A DNA stretch of 64,000 nt from the NCBI GenBank assembly GCA_031772625.1, contig CM062808.1, forward strand, positions 475,661,655 to 475,725,654. Direction: 5' to 3'. Source of the stretch: Pinus tabuliformis. Lineage: Eukaryota > Streptophyta > Pinopsida > Pinales > Pinaceae. Below, piece after piece: positions 12,000 to 24,835 of the stretch. Made by a program: the position numbers and the translations under genes. The notes under the pieces were generated by a model. It worked only from the letters and a program-made list of their open reading frames with translations, searched no databases and was not told the DNA's origin. Every line of letters starts with the position of its first letter. The stretch's first letter is position 1.

Positions 12000-13009
12000 T
12001 GTTATAGCTCCAAATCTCACTCTTATGGTTTGTGATGCTGCACTCATGGCCTAGGGCAACCCCTCCTTCCAGACCTGGTCCAAAAATTTATAAAATAGTG
12101 TTTTATCCCTTATACGGGACATTGCCCTGAGTTAAACACGTGTATACACGGGTAGGTGTATACCCAACCCGCGTATATGTATTAAAACACTTTAAAAAAT
12201 ATAAAACTCCTTAATTTCGGGCGGAGATCGCGGGTTTTACCTGTTGATCACCTGTTAGTGCCCGTGGCCCAACTGTTCCCAACCAACTCCCAACTAAAAA
12301 ACTACTTTGGGAGAAGTATAAAAAGGCTTCAATGGGAAGGCCTAAAGGAGGAGAGAAGAGAGAGAAAGGTTATTATGTTGAGATTTCCCTGACCAGGTCT
12401 GAAGATCCTTGTGCCTCCTGCACTTCCCCCATTTGTATAGGAAACCCTTGTTTCCTTGTGTGTTGATGTCCATCCACTACTTGTGATATCATGGAGTAAG
12501 TCATGGAAGGAGTTTGTTAAAGGCTTGAGACTGGACGAATCCGGAAGAAGGCTTTGCTTGGAGCCTGTGAAAGGACGACTCAGGTGAAATTATTCCTTTC
12601 TGTACTTTATTTGTCTATAATAAAAGAAACACATGTCTTCTTTCCTGATATAAATCTTCTTCATGTTTATGATATTCATGTTAGAATTCATATGTGAATG
12701 GTTGTTTAAATTTCATAACTAACTACCTTTCTTTATAATATGAAGATGGTTTCTTTATAAGGTTTAGTCCATATACTGTTGTACTCTCTTGAATTGGTTG
12801 TTTTGCAGGTCAAAGGAGCAAAAGGAACTCCAAGAAGGGTTTGGACCCTAAAGGACCTTCTCAAATGTAGGACCTCAGGTACGCCCCTTATCATAGAATT
12901 TGCTTATAATAGCATAATGGTTGTGTGGAATGTGTGTTTCTCTGTATAGACAACTTTCAGTCTGCTAGGGTTTCAACCCAAAAGCCCTAGGGGAACATTT
13001 CCCTTAACA
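12000..13009 (+). repeat. Element C 5' LTR
   Basis: Starts TGTTATAG, ends CCCTTAACA, and matches 23826-24835 nearly base for base. A possible TATA box, TATAAAAAGG, lies at about 12317. Near 12130-12185 it has short palindromes such as GTGTATACAC and a GCGTATA motif that recurs elsewhere in the element. Confidence 0.9.
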
Positions 13010-13013
13010 GAAT

Positions 13014-13030
13014 TGGCGACTCCACTAGGG
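13014..13030 (+). other. Element C primer binding site (tRNA-Arg type)
   Basis: TGGCGACTCCACTAGGG lies four bases after the LTR end. It resembles the complement of a plant tRNA-Arg 3' end, the primer described for Ogre/Tat elements. Confidence 0.7.
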
Positions 13031-15181
13031 ACAACACTGTTGTTGTTCCTATTTTGGGTGTTTTCAAGCCAATCAGGGCTCAGTTGCCTGTTTGCTTGCT
13101 GTTGCTATGTAGTCTGTTCTTCAATTGAAAGTTTTGTCAGTTTCTTCAGACTGTTTTTTATTTTTCTTGAAATATTTTATATACGTTGTTTTTCTTGCTT
13201 ACAGAGGCGTATATATGCATGTTTCCTTAAGTTAACCTATGTATATGCAGGTTTCCTTAGGCACAATCGCGTATACATGCAATCTGTACATCAGTACAGT
13301 CGCGTATATCTTGCAATTTTCAAGATTTTTAAATCTTTTTGTCTCTGAAGGTCTGTCTGCTGGTTTGATTCATTCCTGCACAGTTACTTTCCAGTGTCAG
13401 TTATTAGTTTTACAGTGAGTATCTGATTTCAAATTCTCTCTGACTGTGAGAAGTGTTGGTCTTGTTTTTGTTTTTGCAAGCGTCATCATTTTTTGCGAGT
13501 ATCTGATTTCAAATTCTCTCTGACTGTGAGAAGTGTTGGTCTTGTTTTTGCTTTTGCAAGCGTCATCATTTTTTGCTTAAGCACGGAAGATTTCTTGCTG
13601 GGAATCTTGGTTGCTCTGATTCATCAGGGCAGGAAGATTGATCTCAATCTTTGTGTTAAATCTTGTTTTTGGTGACTTTTTGTTTGCTTGACAAAACCGC
13701 TTTTTGTGGCCATCTACTTTTCTTGTTTCATGAAAGTTGTTGATTGACACTTTCTTGAAATTTGTCTTTTTGATCTTTTTGTCCTTGTTGCCAAAGTTTT
13801 CATTGTTGCTTTTGATTGTTAAGATCATCTTTAAACACATTTCTTTTTGTTGAGTTTTCATCCATTGTGTGTTGTCAACTTGCAAAAGTGTTTGTTGCCT
13901 ATTCTTCAATCACAAAGTTTCAGTCTTGTTGAGAGCATTTTTGAAAAGACATTTTTGTTTTTGCTTGTGAAGAAAACTTTTTGAAAAACTTGGTTTTGCT
14001 TTCTTGAACTTTGTTTTGATTTGGTTTCCTTTTAGTCAATGAAAGTGCGTTTTTGTTTGTCTTGAAACTTGTTTTTAGTGTTTAGACGAAATGAATGGTA
14101 GCATCTCATATTCCATCTAAACATTTTAAGTGGCAAAGTAAAAATTGATAAGCAAGCAACTTTCATTTCTTGATTTAAGAGTAGTTTTGAGTCTTGCATC
14201 AGCATGTACTTGTTGCATTAGGATAGATTTGCACATCTTTTTAGGCATCCATAGCTTTGTTAACTTTTGTGAGTGTGAAGCGTGAATTAAAGAAAAGAAA
14301 AGACAATTTGTTTTATTTGAAGTTCCTCTGAACCCTGTAGAAATTTCTTTTCATCGAAAAATGAAAACAAGTGCATTTGCATGTAGTTTGGTTTTTATTA
14401 ATTTCTTTTGCGTCAAAACACCACTAGTTTCACTTCCGTTTATCCCGTGACTTAAAGAATAGCCTATTTTAAAATCAAGCGCTAATTAAAATTCACTAAA
14501 ACTTTTTATTATCAAGTTAGATACACCAACAAGTTTTAGGATTTTAGGGCCTTGGATTAGGCGAGTGGAGAGATAACTCTCCAAGGCCATTTAAACTGTC
14601 AAACATAGGAGTCTGAATAGTGAGTGAAAATCCAATAGCGTTAGGAAGACCAGGAAAGCTCCGGATCTGGGAGTTGAGCACGAGGGTCTGTGAAGACAGG
14701 GAAGAGATATACCCCCTCTCGTATTTGTCCGAACTTACCTCACGATTGTTCCGCCTGGCTTCTGCGACGAGTTGGTATCCATAGTTGCTACTCCTAGGGA
14801 TCTACACAGGTGGCTGCAGAGGGGACTCCCGTAGCACCTGAGGTTGATGTTGCATCACTCTCAACGGTACTACTGGAAGGCACCCTTGTGAAGCTTGGGG
14901 GCTTGCACCGACGCAGGCTGTTGTTAGGAGGTCAGCGTAATTTCCTCTATTACCTTCGCTGATAGGACTGGGCCGTCATTATCCCAGACTATCTTCGGAA
15001 GGCCCCTTAATTCATTTTCTTGTATTTTGATGTCTGGTCCTGATCACCCAGAGCGGAAATACTTGGAAGTTGTTTGACTGGTTGATATCTTTAGGGACTT
15101 TATAGTGTGTGCTCTGTGCTCTTAGTTGGCCTAGCTTTCAATTTTTTGAGTCTTTAGTTAGATCTTAACAAAAATTTCAAA
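13031..15181 (+). other. Element C untranslated leader
   Basis: About 2.15 kb between primer site and gag. No supported gene. It contains GCGTATA-type motifs at 13200-13315, an 80-bp tandem duplication, and a T-rich stretch from 13660 to 14060. The long leader is typical of Tat/Ogre elements. Confidence 0.6.
13417..13576 (+). repeat. 80-bp tandem duplication
   Basis: Two adjacent 80-bp copies (13417-13496 and 13497-13576) both begin GAGTATCTGATTTC and end CATTTTTTGC. By eye they differ at one base. Near identity implies a duplication more recent than most other damage in the element. Confidence 0.9.
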
Positions 15182-17671
15182 GTGGTTGAACGATCACCTA
15201 GACGATCTCAAAGACTTCGTGGTCTTTCACCACCAAGTTTAGAGCCTTCTCCTAGAAGGCACAGAGGTAATACTGCTGGTGGGTTTCGTTCCACGGTAGT
15301 TGACGCATCAGGGATTGATCCTCCTCTCGGGGGCATTAGTGTTCAAGCAAGGCCTGGCACTTTCGCAGAACAAGAAAGGAACACTCCAGTTCTTTCTCGA
15401 GTTCTCTTTCAAACAGAGAATAACATAGAGGTAGAAGAACTCTCAGATTCATTAGCGGCTCTGAATTCTCCCCTACCATCTAGCCATCCGGAACTATTAC
15501 AATATGTTGGGACTCCGACGCATAGACCGTCAAGTCTAGGTCACATTACGCACTTACCATCGATGACCACTACTAGAAGCATGGCTTCTACTACAAGTGC
15601 TACAACTATGCAGACTCCAACATCGGTACAAGGGGGAGGAACGATTTCCATCTCCTCTGCTTCTTTGTTTGGGTCTTTTGCTAGCACATCTTTAGTTGGG
15701 TCTACCTCCATTCCGTCCACGAGTGGAAATTCCCAAACCAATGCTTTTAGTTCTGGGTTCTCCCCATTTGGCACCCATTCACAGGGTATTCTGTCAGTTC
15801 CGTTTAGTGCCGCCACATCCATGATGGGTGGATCGGCTTCATTCCAGGGTTTTCCTTTTGGAAGTGGTCATATACCACATTCCAACCCGACAATAGGATC
15901 TATGCCTTTTTCTTCTACAAGACAAAGTAGCAATCCTTTCCAAGGTTGGAATAACCCTGCGGTTAGTGGCATGGGAACTGGGAATCCGTTTTTCGGCCAA
16001 CAAGGGAATAGGTCGTACTCCACAGTTAGCTCGTTTCAAAGTATTCCTCCCTTAGCTTCTGCTTGGAATCCGTATCAAGGGTTATCAACTCCTTATAATC
16101 CTTTAGGAGGAAGCTTTGCTGGTTATGGAGGTTTTGTGGCCGGAGTTGGTCAAACTCCGAATTTTGCTGGATCACAAGGCTTGCCTTTTGGTTCAGCTGG
16201 TTCTGCTGGTTACTTCGGGCAGCCTGGTGCCTTCCAAAATCCAGGCCAATCTTTTCAGAACTTTGGGAGCTCCGCCCAGTCTGGGTGGAATCCCCAAGGT
16301 CCTCCTAGGCTTCCATTTCTGGCAACTTTGAACTTGCCAGATCTCACTAAGTTAACAAACGATCCAATCAAATACAATCCGGCCTGGCCTCCAGTCCCAA
16401 CCAAACTCCCTTCGGACATTCCAAAATTCGAAGGGAAGAGCGGTGAAGACCCAGGCGACCATGTAACCACATTCCATTTGTGGTGCTCATCTAACTCCCT
16501 TATCGATGACTCAATTAGGTTGAGACTTTTTCAACGCACCTTGACTGGTAATGCGGCCAAATGGTATATAGAGTTGCCAGGGGGCAACTTTACATCTTTC
16601 GCTGACTTAGCTAATATTTTCTTAAATCATTTCCAATTGCCTGTTCGTTATGATGTCGGAACTAAACTTCTGGCCACTTTTCGTCAGGATAAGGCAACTC
16701 ACATTTCTGACCACATTCAGGAATGGAGACGGAGAAAGAGGCTCATTAAAGCCAAAATCCCTCCGGAGTACCGTCTCAAATGGTTTTTGAAATCTTTACA
16801 ACTTGAGATCTCTAAGGATGTCTCCATGTCTAGAGTCTATTCTGAGGAGCAAGCCATTTTTAGGGCCCAGCAATTAGAATTGATCTACTCTCAGTCTGGG
16901 ATCCTACAAAAATACTTGCCAGATGCTCCTAGATCTAAGGTTGATATAGCCAAGTCGAAGCCAGGTCCCCATGCGGATGGTATTGTTGGATTGGTAGACA
17001 CAAATGCGGTGAACTTGTTGAGCCAATTGCAGCAGTTGTCTTTACAAACTGCTTCTAACAACCAAGTCACATCGTCTAACCCTCCGGCTTCCCAACCCTC
17101 TTCGATTAATGTCGTCCAATCTGATAACCCTAAAGGAAATCAAAATCCCAATGGGAAAAAGAAAGGACAAGGTAAGAAAAAGAACCAGGATGGGAAGGCT
17201 GATGCAAATAAATCCGGCAGTAATGCTGGTGGTGGTGGAAATGAGTCTAGATAGAAAGTCAAGTTTCCATGCAAGTTATGTAGTGGAGACCATTTAACTC
17301 ATCTCTGCCCCAAGATTCAAGACGCTCAGCGCTTGTTAAGGCAGCAAGGGACTTCTAGTTCTCAGGCTGTTTTAACCAACCCTTTTCCCCAAGGGCAGCA
17401 AATGCTTGCTGGCACGAGTTCAAATCCTGGTACCTCCACAGGGGGCAACCAGGAAGGCGACAAGTCATCAAATGTTTTCATGATGGGTTCTCATGCTAAT
17501 GTGGCCACACGGTCACGCAATTATGGTGAAGGTGAAACTTCCAAGGGTAAATCAGTTCCCGAAACTAACAACCCACTTCATATTGAGCGACCTTTTGTCG
17601 AGACTATACCACGGGTACCGAAAGGTTCTGCTAAACGCGCGACTATCAACCCTAATATTAGGGCAGCCTAG
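15182..17671 (+). pseudogene. Element C gag with FG-rich N-terminal region
   Basis: The frame opens at GTG 15182, in a place where one base change would give ATG; no better upstream start is seen. Residues 1-15 are basic (RSPRRSQRLRG). Residues about 130-400 are Gly, Ser and Phe-rich with repeated FG pairs. The capsid domain begins near residue 412 (IPKFEGKSGEDPGDH) and runs to about 600, and a Lys/Gly/Asn-rich tail follows. TAG at 17252 cuts off the zinc knuckle CKLCSGDHLTHLC at 17269-17310, which continues in the same frame to a second TAG at 17669. Gag would package element RNA. Confidence 0.8.
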
Positions 17672-17713
17672 AATTACTCCATTGTTGAGGATCTGGCTCA
17701 GAGTCCATGTGCT

Positions 17714-18924
17714 ATGTCCGCTTTAGAGGTTCTCCAGTCATGTCCTGCTCAAAGAAGTGCCTTGCTGTCAGCAATGGGGGCAGTGGATCCAAGTAATTCC
17801 TTAGCTCTCACTTTTGATATGAATAATGTCAAAAAGAGACTTCCTCATCATATGGCTTTCCAGATAAAGTCTACCTACCAGAAAACGAATATTTTTCGGA
17901 CGGTTATAGATGAGGGAGCTTCCACGTGTGTCATGTCTATGTCATGCTGGAAGGCCATTGGATCACCGTCGGTTGTTCCTTCACCTACCCTCTTGATAGC
18001 GTTTGATGGTCATTCTCATAGGCCATACGGGATTATCTCGGCCTTTCCTATATGTGTTGGAGGGAAGGTCGTTAATATTGAAGTAGAAGTCATCGATGCT
18101 AACCTAGACTACAATCTCCTCTTAGGAAGGAACTAGGTATACGAAATGGAAGTCGTTGTTTCGACTCTGTTTCGTGTCGTTTGCTTTCCTCATGAGGGGA
18201 AATTGTTAAGGTTGATCAATTGGACTATTTTCTAGTTGATCCTCGAGCAACTTCTGACTCTATTGTCCCGTTAGTGGGTAACCCCCGTCCGCCTACTAAG
18301 AATCTAAGAGTCGGGATGTACTCTTCATTGATGGGAACATTTGATCTTCCCCCTCCTACGGCTAGAATAGATACAATTTCATCCTCCAGGGACCCTTTAC
18401 GGAAAGAGTTTGTTCAAGCTCATCATTTTTCGGATCCTGGAACCTTATCTTCATCTGTGACCACATCAGGTGACAGCAAGGTGGGTGGAATAGAATCTCT
18501 TATGTCTATAGTAGAACCTAGATGTGAATCTATCGATAACTCTACAGATAACCATTCTACTTCTTCCTCTGGGAAAGAGATAGATGGTGATGTGGCTCAT
18601 TCTCTGACCCTTGATTCCACTTATGCGTTCGATTGCTCATATATTGTTTTTCCACCTGATGAAGCGATATTCGAAGCAATGACGGCTGTAGATCAACCTT
18701 TGGAAGATTTACATCGTCGGTCATGTTTTCATTCCCCTTCGCATGAAGTTGAATCCAGGTCCTCCAGTCCGACTAGCGATGTTTGTACGGTCCCTTTGGC
18801 TCCAACACAGTCATTTGCCGAAGGAAGTATATTGGTTGGTTTGATAATGGTACATACAAACATCCCTAGGAGCAAGGTGGCGGAGCCCCCTGACGGGCTC
18901 TACCTCAGGAAGTACTTTGCTTAG
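17714..18924 (+). pseudogene. Element C protease and downstream linker, broken
   Basis: It is in the gag frame after TAG 17669. The protease core has VIDEGASTCVMS near 17905 (aspartic DxGA motif) and NLLLGRN near 18115. TAG 18134 follows directly, at a place where TGG is the likely ancestor. A one-base loss near 18205 shifts the linker to another frame, which stays open to 18924. The linker contains SLMGTFDLPPPTARID and EFVQAHHFSDPGTL, conserved wording I associate with Tat/Ogre polyproteins just before RT. RT itself does not follow. Confidence 0.72.
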
Positions 18925-18987
18925 TTTTGGCCAAGCAATGGCTTCTTTGTACATTTTGTATATTTCTACATATCTTATCGAGAGTTT

Positions 18988-19452
18988 TTGATATCAACAC
19001 TTTTTGGTCTACTGTGGCAGGTGTTGATGGATGACTTGGTCTATTTTGGGTTCGCCGATGGTGCTAGTCAGCACACTCGGAATCTTGCTTCCGCAGCTTG
19101 GGTAATCTATTATCCAACTGGTCAGTTGATGGTATCAAGGGGAGTATGCATTGGTCCCGCTTCAAACAATATGGCTGAGTATACTGCCGTTATTAATTTA
19201 CTATCCGAGGCAATTTCTCATGAAATCAACTCGTTGGTAGTTTATCTTGATTCTCAATTGATAGTGTTACAACTGAATAACATTTATCAGGTAAGGGATC
19301 CATGTTTATATCGCCAATATTTAAGGGTGAGGTTGTTGCAAATATCATTTACTTATATTAATTATTTTCACATTCCAAGATCTCATAACTGGTTAGCAGA
19401 TTCTATCGCTAATCAAGCATTAGACTGGCACATCAATCATTCATCACAATAA
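18988..19452 (+). pseudogene. Element C RNase H domain (second, archaeal-type RNase H of Tat elements)
   Basis: It has an RNase H fold pattern with acidic residues in FADGAS, NMAEYTAV, YLDSQLIV and [12 protein letters not shown], i.e. all four expected positions. The family removes RNA from RNA/DNA hybrids during reverse transcription. Tat elements characteristically carry an extra domain of this type beside the ordinary RNase H; here the ordinary one and RT are absent. The true start is unclear: the frame opens at a TTG and no ATG precedes the first motif by much. It stops just before the AT microsatellite, as if the following integrase was deleted. Confidence 0.75.
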
Positions 19453-19474
19453 AATCAAGCATCAAAAAGTCGAA

Positions 19475-19676
<202 letters not shown>

Positions 19677-19760
19677 CATAAAGCATCTCGAGTGTACATA
19701 TGTTTGTCCAAAAAATATACAAAATTGGGACTCAAATGCCCATAATCATGTCCGGTATAT

Positions 19761-21001
19761 CTAATGCCCCGGCTCAGGATGAGCGGCTAAGTAGGCAACT
19801 ATCGCATTGGCCACACGCCGAAAAGTGCAAACCCAGTCACGTGGCATGCCAACCACATGACGCTGCATATCCTCAGGAAGGTCCTCTACGACAGCCATCG
19901 GTACTCGGTGACTCAGTCTCGCCAAGTGTCGCTGAACGTTATGTAGAAGTCGTTCTGTATCAACAGCCACCTCTTCGGCTCCTCGGTCGCGCCATCCATG
20001 CCGCGGGAACCCATTTGGTCGTACTGGCCCAATATCTGGAACATGATCATCATATTAGTCATTTGAATCCCATCAAAAATATTTTTCAAAATTCATTATT
20101 ATATTTGAAAAATCCAAAAAAATCATAAAATCAAAAAATACTTACCAATGTCACCCCATGCTGTGGTCGGTGGTAATGCTAGATCAGGATCTCCTCGGAA
20201 ATCCAACCCAGCATAAGGGTAGTCATCTATGGCGATGATCTGTTGATCCCACCAGGTAAAGAAGTCATCGTCAAATGCAGTCCATGGGACGTCCCCACCC
20301 CCTAGACGTTTCATCAGATCGGCCCACCTGCCCATGCATGGATCTCGTGGGGTGCTGATGGAAACTGCTACCTTAGGGCAGAGTGCTGGGACCCTCTCAA
20401 AAAAGAAAGAACACAGAATAGTCCCATATCCAAAGTTTTTGGTCTGTCCCCTCTTGATAGAAGTGAGTTGGCTCTTCATGCTGGCCAGAAGAGGAGTACA
20501 CCAGTCAAATACAGTGGTGAGACAGTCAACTGCCACGCTCATGGTTAGTCGTGAGGCCTGGTGCAGAGAAGCTGATCCGTTCACTCGAGCTATGGTGAAC
20601 AAGATTATCCTCAGTAATAAACTCGCCACATGTGTGATGGAAATCTGACTCCCAACCTTCTTGGGATGTCTCAGGCAATATATCTGTACGTAGTCCTCGA
20701 TCGAGAGACTGCTCCGTGTCCTGCCCCAGGAATGTACTACCTCTCCCCTTCGGGAAAGGCCCGTGATGAAATAGATATCTTCCACTTCTATCCTGAGCGG
20801 CATCTGGTCGATCATAAAGGCATCCTCCTCAATATTCCAGTAATCAATGAGCATCTCAAGAAGACGTGTGTTTGCTTTCATATTCGGCAGTTTGAAGAAT
20901 TTAAGAAAACCACATCCCCGTAGGGCATCCAAAGCATCAGGATCATTCATGACCTCATCATCTACTGCGGCATGCTCTCTTTCTCGCCAAGTGACTGGCA
21001 T
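19761..21001 (-). CDS. Antisense, spliced plant-mobile-domain-like gene inside element C
   Basis: Exon 1 runs 21001-20146 and exon 2 runs 20035-19761, both on the minus strand. The 110-bp AT-rich intron (20145-20036) starts GTAAGT and ends TTCCAG. Joining gives 1131 bp, an exact multiple of three, encoding 376 residues without a stop. Residues about 40-85 have the pattern of the plant mobile domain (PMD) family of MAIN-like proteins: RLLEMLIDYWNIEEDAF, then RIEVEDIYFITGLSRRGE. The start is ATG 21001, but TTTTCTTCAG directly upstream looks like another acceptor, so a 5' exon is possible. PMD proteins are known both as host nuclear factors and as transposon passengers. The open frame contrasts with the broken gag. 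Confidence 0.62.
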
Positions 21002-21050
21002 CCTGAAGAAAAAATGATTTTCAACCGTTAGTTTTTTGTTTAAAAATGTT

Positions 21051-21141
21051 CGCGGCGTATACGTAGGTCCCTGTGCACACAGTCGTGTATAGGGCCCGCG
21101 TGTACGTGGGTTTCATATTACCAACCCGCATATACGCCGCG
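21051..21141. repeat. GC-rich inverted repeat upstream of the antisense gene
   Basis: Arms CGCGGCGTATA (21051-21061) and its exact complement (21131-21141) flank about 69 bp. The interior shares CCAACCCGC followed by RTATA with the element C LTR near 12165. On the minus strand it lies just 5' of the antisense ATG, so it could be in its leader, intron or promoter. Confidence 0.75.
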
Positions 21142-21142
21142 G

Positions 21143-23825
21143 TGAAATTTTTGGAAAAAAATTCAACGGTAAAACATTAACTAAAAATTCTAAAACTAGT
21201 CACAATCAATTGCAAGACAAGTATAAGGGTCACCTGGAGGTTTTTGAAGAATCTGAACGGTTGAATTTGGCGTATGGGAATTTTGCTCCTTTTACTCCAA
21301 TCTTTTGCTCTCAAACTCAAATGGTGAAAATGGTGAGTCCAAAATCTCTTTTATAGGTTTTGAAAATGCAAAATTTTTTTCAAAATTTTATTTTGTTTGG
21401 CCTCATGTGACTTTTAACTTGGGAGCTTGGAATGTCAAGAACGGTGTGATTTTCAGGACATTTTGGACATTTTTCTGACAGTTTCGAGACGGTTCCATGA
21501 CTGCTGACCCATCATGGCAGGTATCATTTTCTCACTAGCATATAGGTTAGGGAAGCCATTTTTTCGTTGCATTATGCATCCTAGCCTCCATCTGTCGATA
21601 CACTTGCCGTAGGGTCGATCCCATCGTGTTATGGTTCATAAGCCATCTTCACTTATCGATTTTTTAAATCATGACACGATGGTAGAGCCATCCTTTACAT
21701 GGGTATCGTAGTTAGCACCTCACTGACATTTGTTGCCCATGCTGCTCCGATTTGAGTAGGCTTGGGAGTCCTCTGTAGTCCCGCCATGACTTATGCATTG
21801 AAGACTCATTCCTCTTAGCTTCTTCGTTTTTTTCTGGCCTTATACCCTAGAGGCTCCTTTGTGTTGAGTTGTACTACTACATTGCATGTTGACCACTTGC
21901 ACCTTTTGGCCTAGAGCCAACTTCACTTGGACTCGTGTTTAAGCCAACTTTTGACCATGACGACCGCAAAATCAACCTTGCATACCTTTGACTTCTGCAG
22001 CTTGACACACCATGACCCGTGGAAGGAACACACCTTTGAGTGTCATTGACCAGTTTTTACCTCCCTGCATTGAGCATAGGAACGTTCCAATCCCAGGAAC
22101 TAGATCATCTATTTCACCGACACTCGTTCTTTCCACTGTACTATAGCATTCTTTTATTCTTTTTCCAGCCTAAAGAAAAAGACAAAAAAAAAAATTATAT
22201 ATTCCAAAAAGAGCGAGAACGAGACAATATTTCCATTTATTGTTGGCAGCTAGAGTCAGTTGTATCGCCTTGAACAAAGCACTCAAAGCAAAGTCTCCTC
22301 CGTTTGGGCAGGATTTGGTTTGACTTAGGTACGCCTTAACCTTGTTATTGAGTCAGTTCTCCCCCGATTGGTTATCTCTTCCAATCATATGGAGGGTTCG
22401 TTCGTGCCTCCTACATGACGAACTTATATAGAGTCATCATATGCTGCCACATAGTCACATTGAGTCGTGCTTTTGTTCAAGGGAAGTTAGCCTAAGTCGA
22501 CCTCTCTGCAGTGTCTCTTGACTCATTTTTCAGTTGACCATCCATGGTTATCAGTGTCATGTCTATCATCACATCAGCTATATTGGTCCTTTACTCGTGC
22601 CGGTTTGAGAAGGTCTCCATTGACTTCTTGCTGGCGGGTCTTGTCCTTATCGACGACGACATCTTGCTCTGAGGACAGGCCTAGAGCTGCACCCTAGCCC
22701 TATTTTCATTATTGATAGGTCACCTTGTGCTCAGCATCGATCAGTATCATGGGTCTTTGACTGAGTGGTTTCCCTTGTTTTCGACATCAGCTTACATTAT
22801 CACACATTGGGATTCATGCAGTACCTTGGTTTCCATTTGACCCTATTGGTGGATACCTCACCTCTGTGTCAGCTTCCATTATTGGTTGGTTCAGAGGGTT
22901 TCTGTCGTGCGCTAGCCACATCTTGTGTACACCGGAAACGTACTTCGGTTGGGTTACTTGACTCCGACTCATTGCTCTGGGGCAAAGATCTAGAGTCCAT
23001 TTGGCAGTACCTTGGGGTTTTTAGTCATTAGTGGCAGATCCTTCGCTATCGATAGTGGGAAACCATCATTGTCTCCTGATCGATAGATTCTTACAGGTGT
23101 TCGACTCCAACTCATCTATTCACGCTTGTTAGATTGTACTGGGTAGCTTGACGTTGATTATCATTATCAGTGAGTAGTCTTACGTTTGTTAACGGTATAC
23201 ATCAATGAACGATAGTCAAACAATTTCTCACATGGTCGACTTCAGATCATTTATTCCCATGGTGTAGAAATGTACCATGGCGGTCGGTGAAGACCTCAGG
23301 TTGTATCATCGTTCATTGGTTCACTTGACAGTTGCTCCTGTTGCTGCTAGTTGATACCATTCCACCTTATATGTTGCAATCAGTCATGGTGACATTCTAT
23401 ATGCTGGCACCTGAGTTTGTAGTGTAGTACCATCCTATTCCATCATGTTCAGTTGGTACCTTTTGGGATCAGTCTTTGATATCAGTGATCCGTTGTATCT
23501 TTCAGCATCATTGACAGTCTTATATGTGATATTCAGACATGTACTTGTTCGATCATGATCAGATGATCCATTATGTATTTTCCAGTCATTTATACTTGTA
23601 TACTTAGTGGATCCGCTTGTACTTGATATGCGGACATGCTTTACCTTTTCTGAGCATGGGTATGCCCGCCTCAGACAGTGTTTCTTTCTGATCTCCTTTT
23701 GTGGCTTGGCAGGCTGAACTCTGGTGAAGTCCTTCTCGGTTTTTGACAGATTTCCTTTCCATGTACTTGCTTAATACATTTCAGCCATCATGTACCCCTT
23801 CTAACCTCATATATTAAGGGGCATC
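21143..23825 (+). other. Element C 3' non-coding region
   Basis: 2.7 kb with no frame I can support on either strand; the longest open stretches look random. It ends in AAGGGGCATC before the right LTR, a weak polypurine tract. Any promoter of the antisense gene would lie at the left end of this stretch. Confidence 0.55.
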
Positions 23826-24835
23826 TATTATAGCTCCAAATCTCACTCTTATGGTTTGTGATGTTGCACTCATGGCCTAGGGCAACCCCTCCTTCCAGAC
23901 CTGGTCCAAAAATTTTAAAAACAGTGTTTTATCCCTTATACGCGACATTTCCCTGAGTTAAACGCGTGTATACATGGGTAGGTGTATACCCAACCTGCGT
24001 ATATGTATTAAAACACTTTAAAAAATATAAAACTCCTTAATTTCGGGCGGAGATCGCGGGTTTTACCTGCTGATCACCTGTTAGTGCCTGTGGCCCAACT
24101 GTTCCCAACCAACTCCCAACTAAAAAACTACTTTGGGAGAAGTATAAAAAGGCTTCAATGGGAAGGCCTAAAGGAGGAGAGAAGAGAGAGAAAGGTTATT
24201 ATGCTGAGATTTCCCTGACCAGGTCTAAAGATCCTTGTGCCTCCTACACTTCCCCCATTTGTACAGGAAACCCTTGTTTCCTTGTGTGTTGATGTCCATC
24301 CACTACTTGTGATATCATGGAGTAAGTCATGGAAGGAGTTTGTTAAAGGCTTGAGACTGGACGAATCCGGAAGAAGGCTTTGCTTGGAGCCTGCGAAAGG
24401 ACGACTCAGGTGAAATTATTCCTTTCTGTACTTTATTTGTCTATAATAAAAGAAACACATGTCTTCATTCTTGATATAAATCTTATTCATGTTTAGGATA
24501 TTCATGTTAGAATTCATATGTGAATGGTTGTTTAAATTTCATAACTAACTACCTTTCTTTATAATATGAAGATGGTTTCTTTATAAGATTTAGTCCATAT
24601 ACTGTTGTACTCTCTTGAATTGGTTGTTTTGCAGGTCAAAGGAGCAAAAGGAACTCCAAGAAGGGTTTGGACCCTAAAGGACCTTCTCAAACGTAGGACC
24701 TCAGGTACGCCCCTTATCATAGAATTTGCTTATAATAGCATAATGGCTGTGTGGAATGTGTGTTTCTCTGTATAGACAACTTTCAGTCTGCTAGGGTTTC
24801 AACCCAAAAGCCCTAGGGGAACATTTCCCTTAACA
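23826..24835 (+). repeat. Element C 3' LTR
   Basis: Nearly identical to 12000-13009. Its first bases are TATTATAG where the left copy has TGTTATAG, so the canonical TG start has changed to TA. It ends TTAACA. Confidence 0.9.

Noticed and set aside
12000..12004. Target duplication for element C
   Set aside because: Flanks CAAAG and AAATT do not match; I leave C without a duplication.
20334..20923. Plus-strand frames of about 100 codons in element C
   Set aside because: They are shadows of the minus-strand spliced gene, which has the domain pattern and splice sites.
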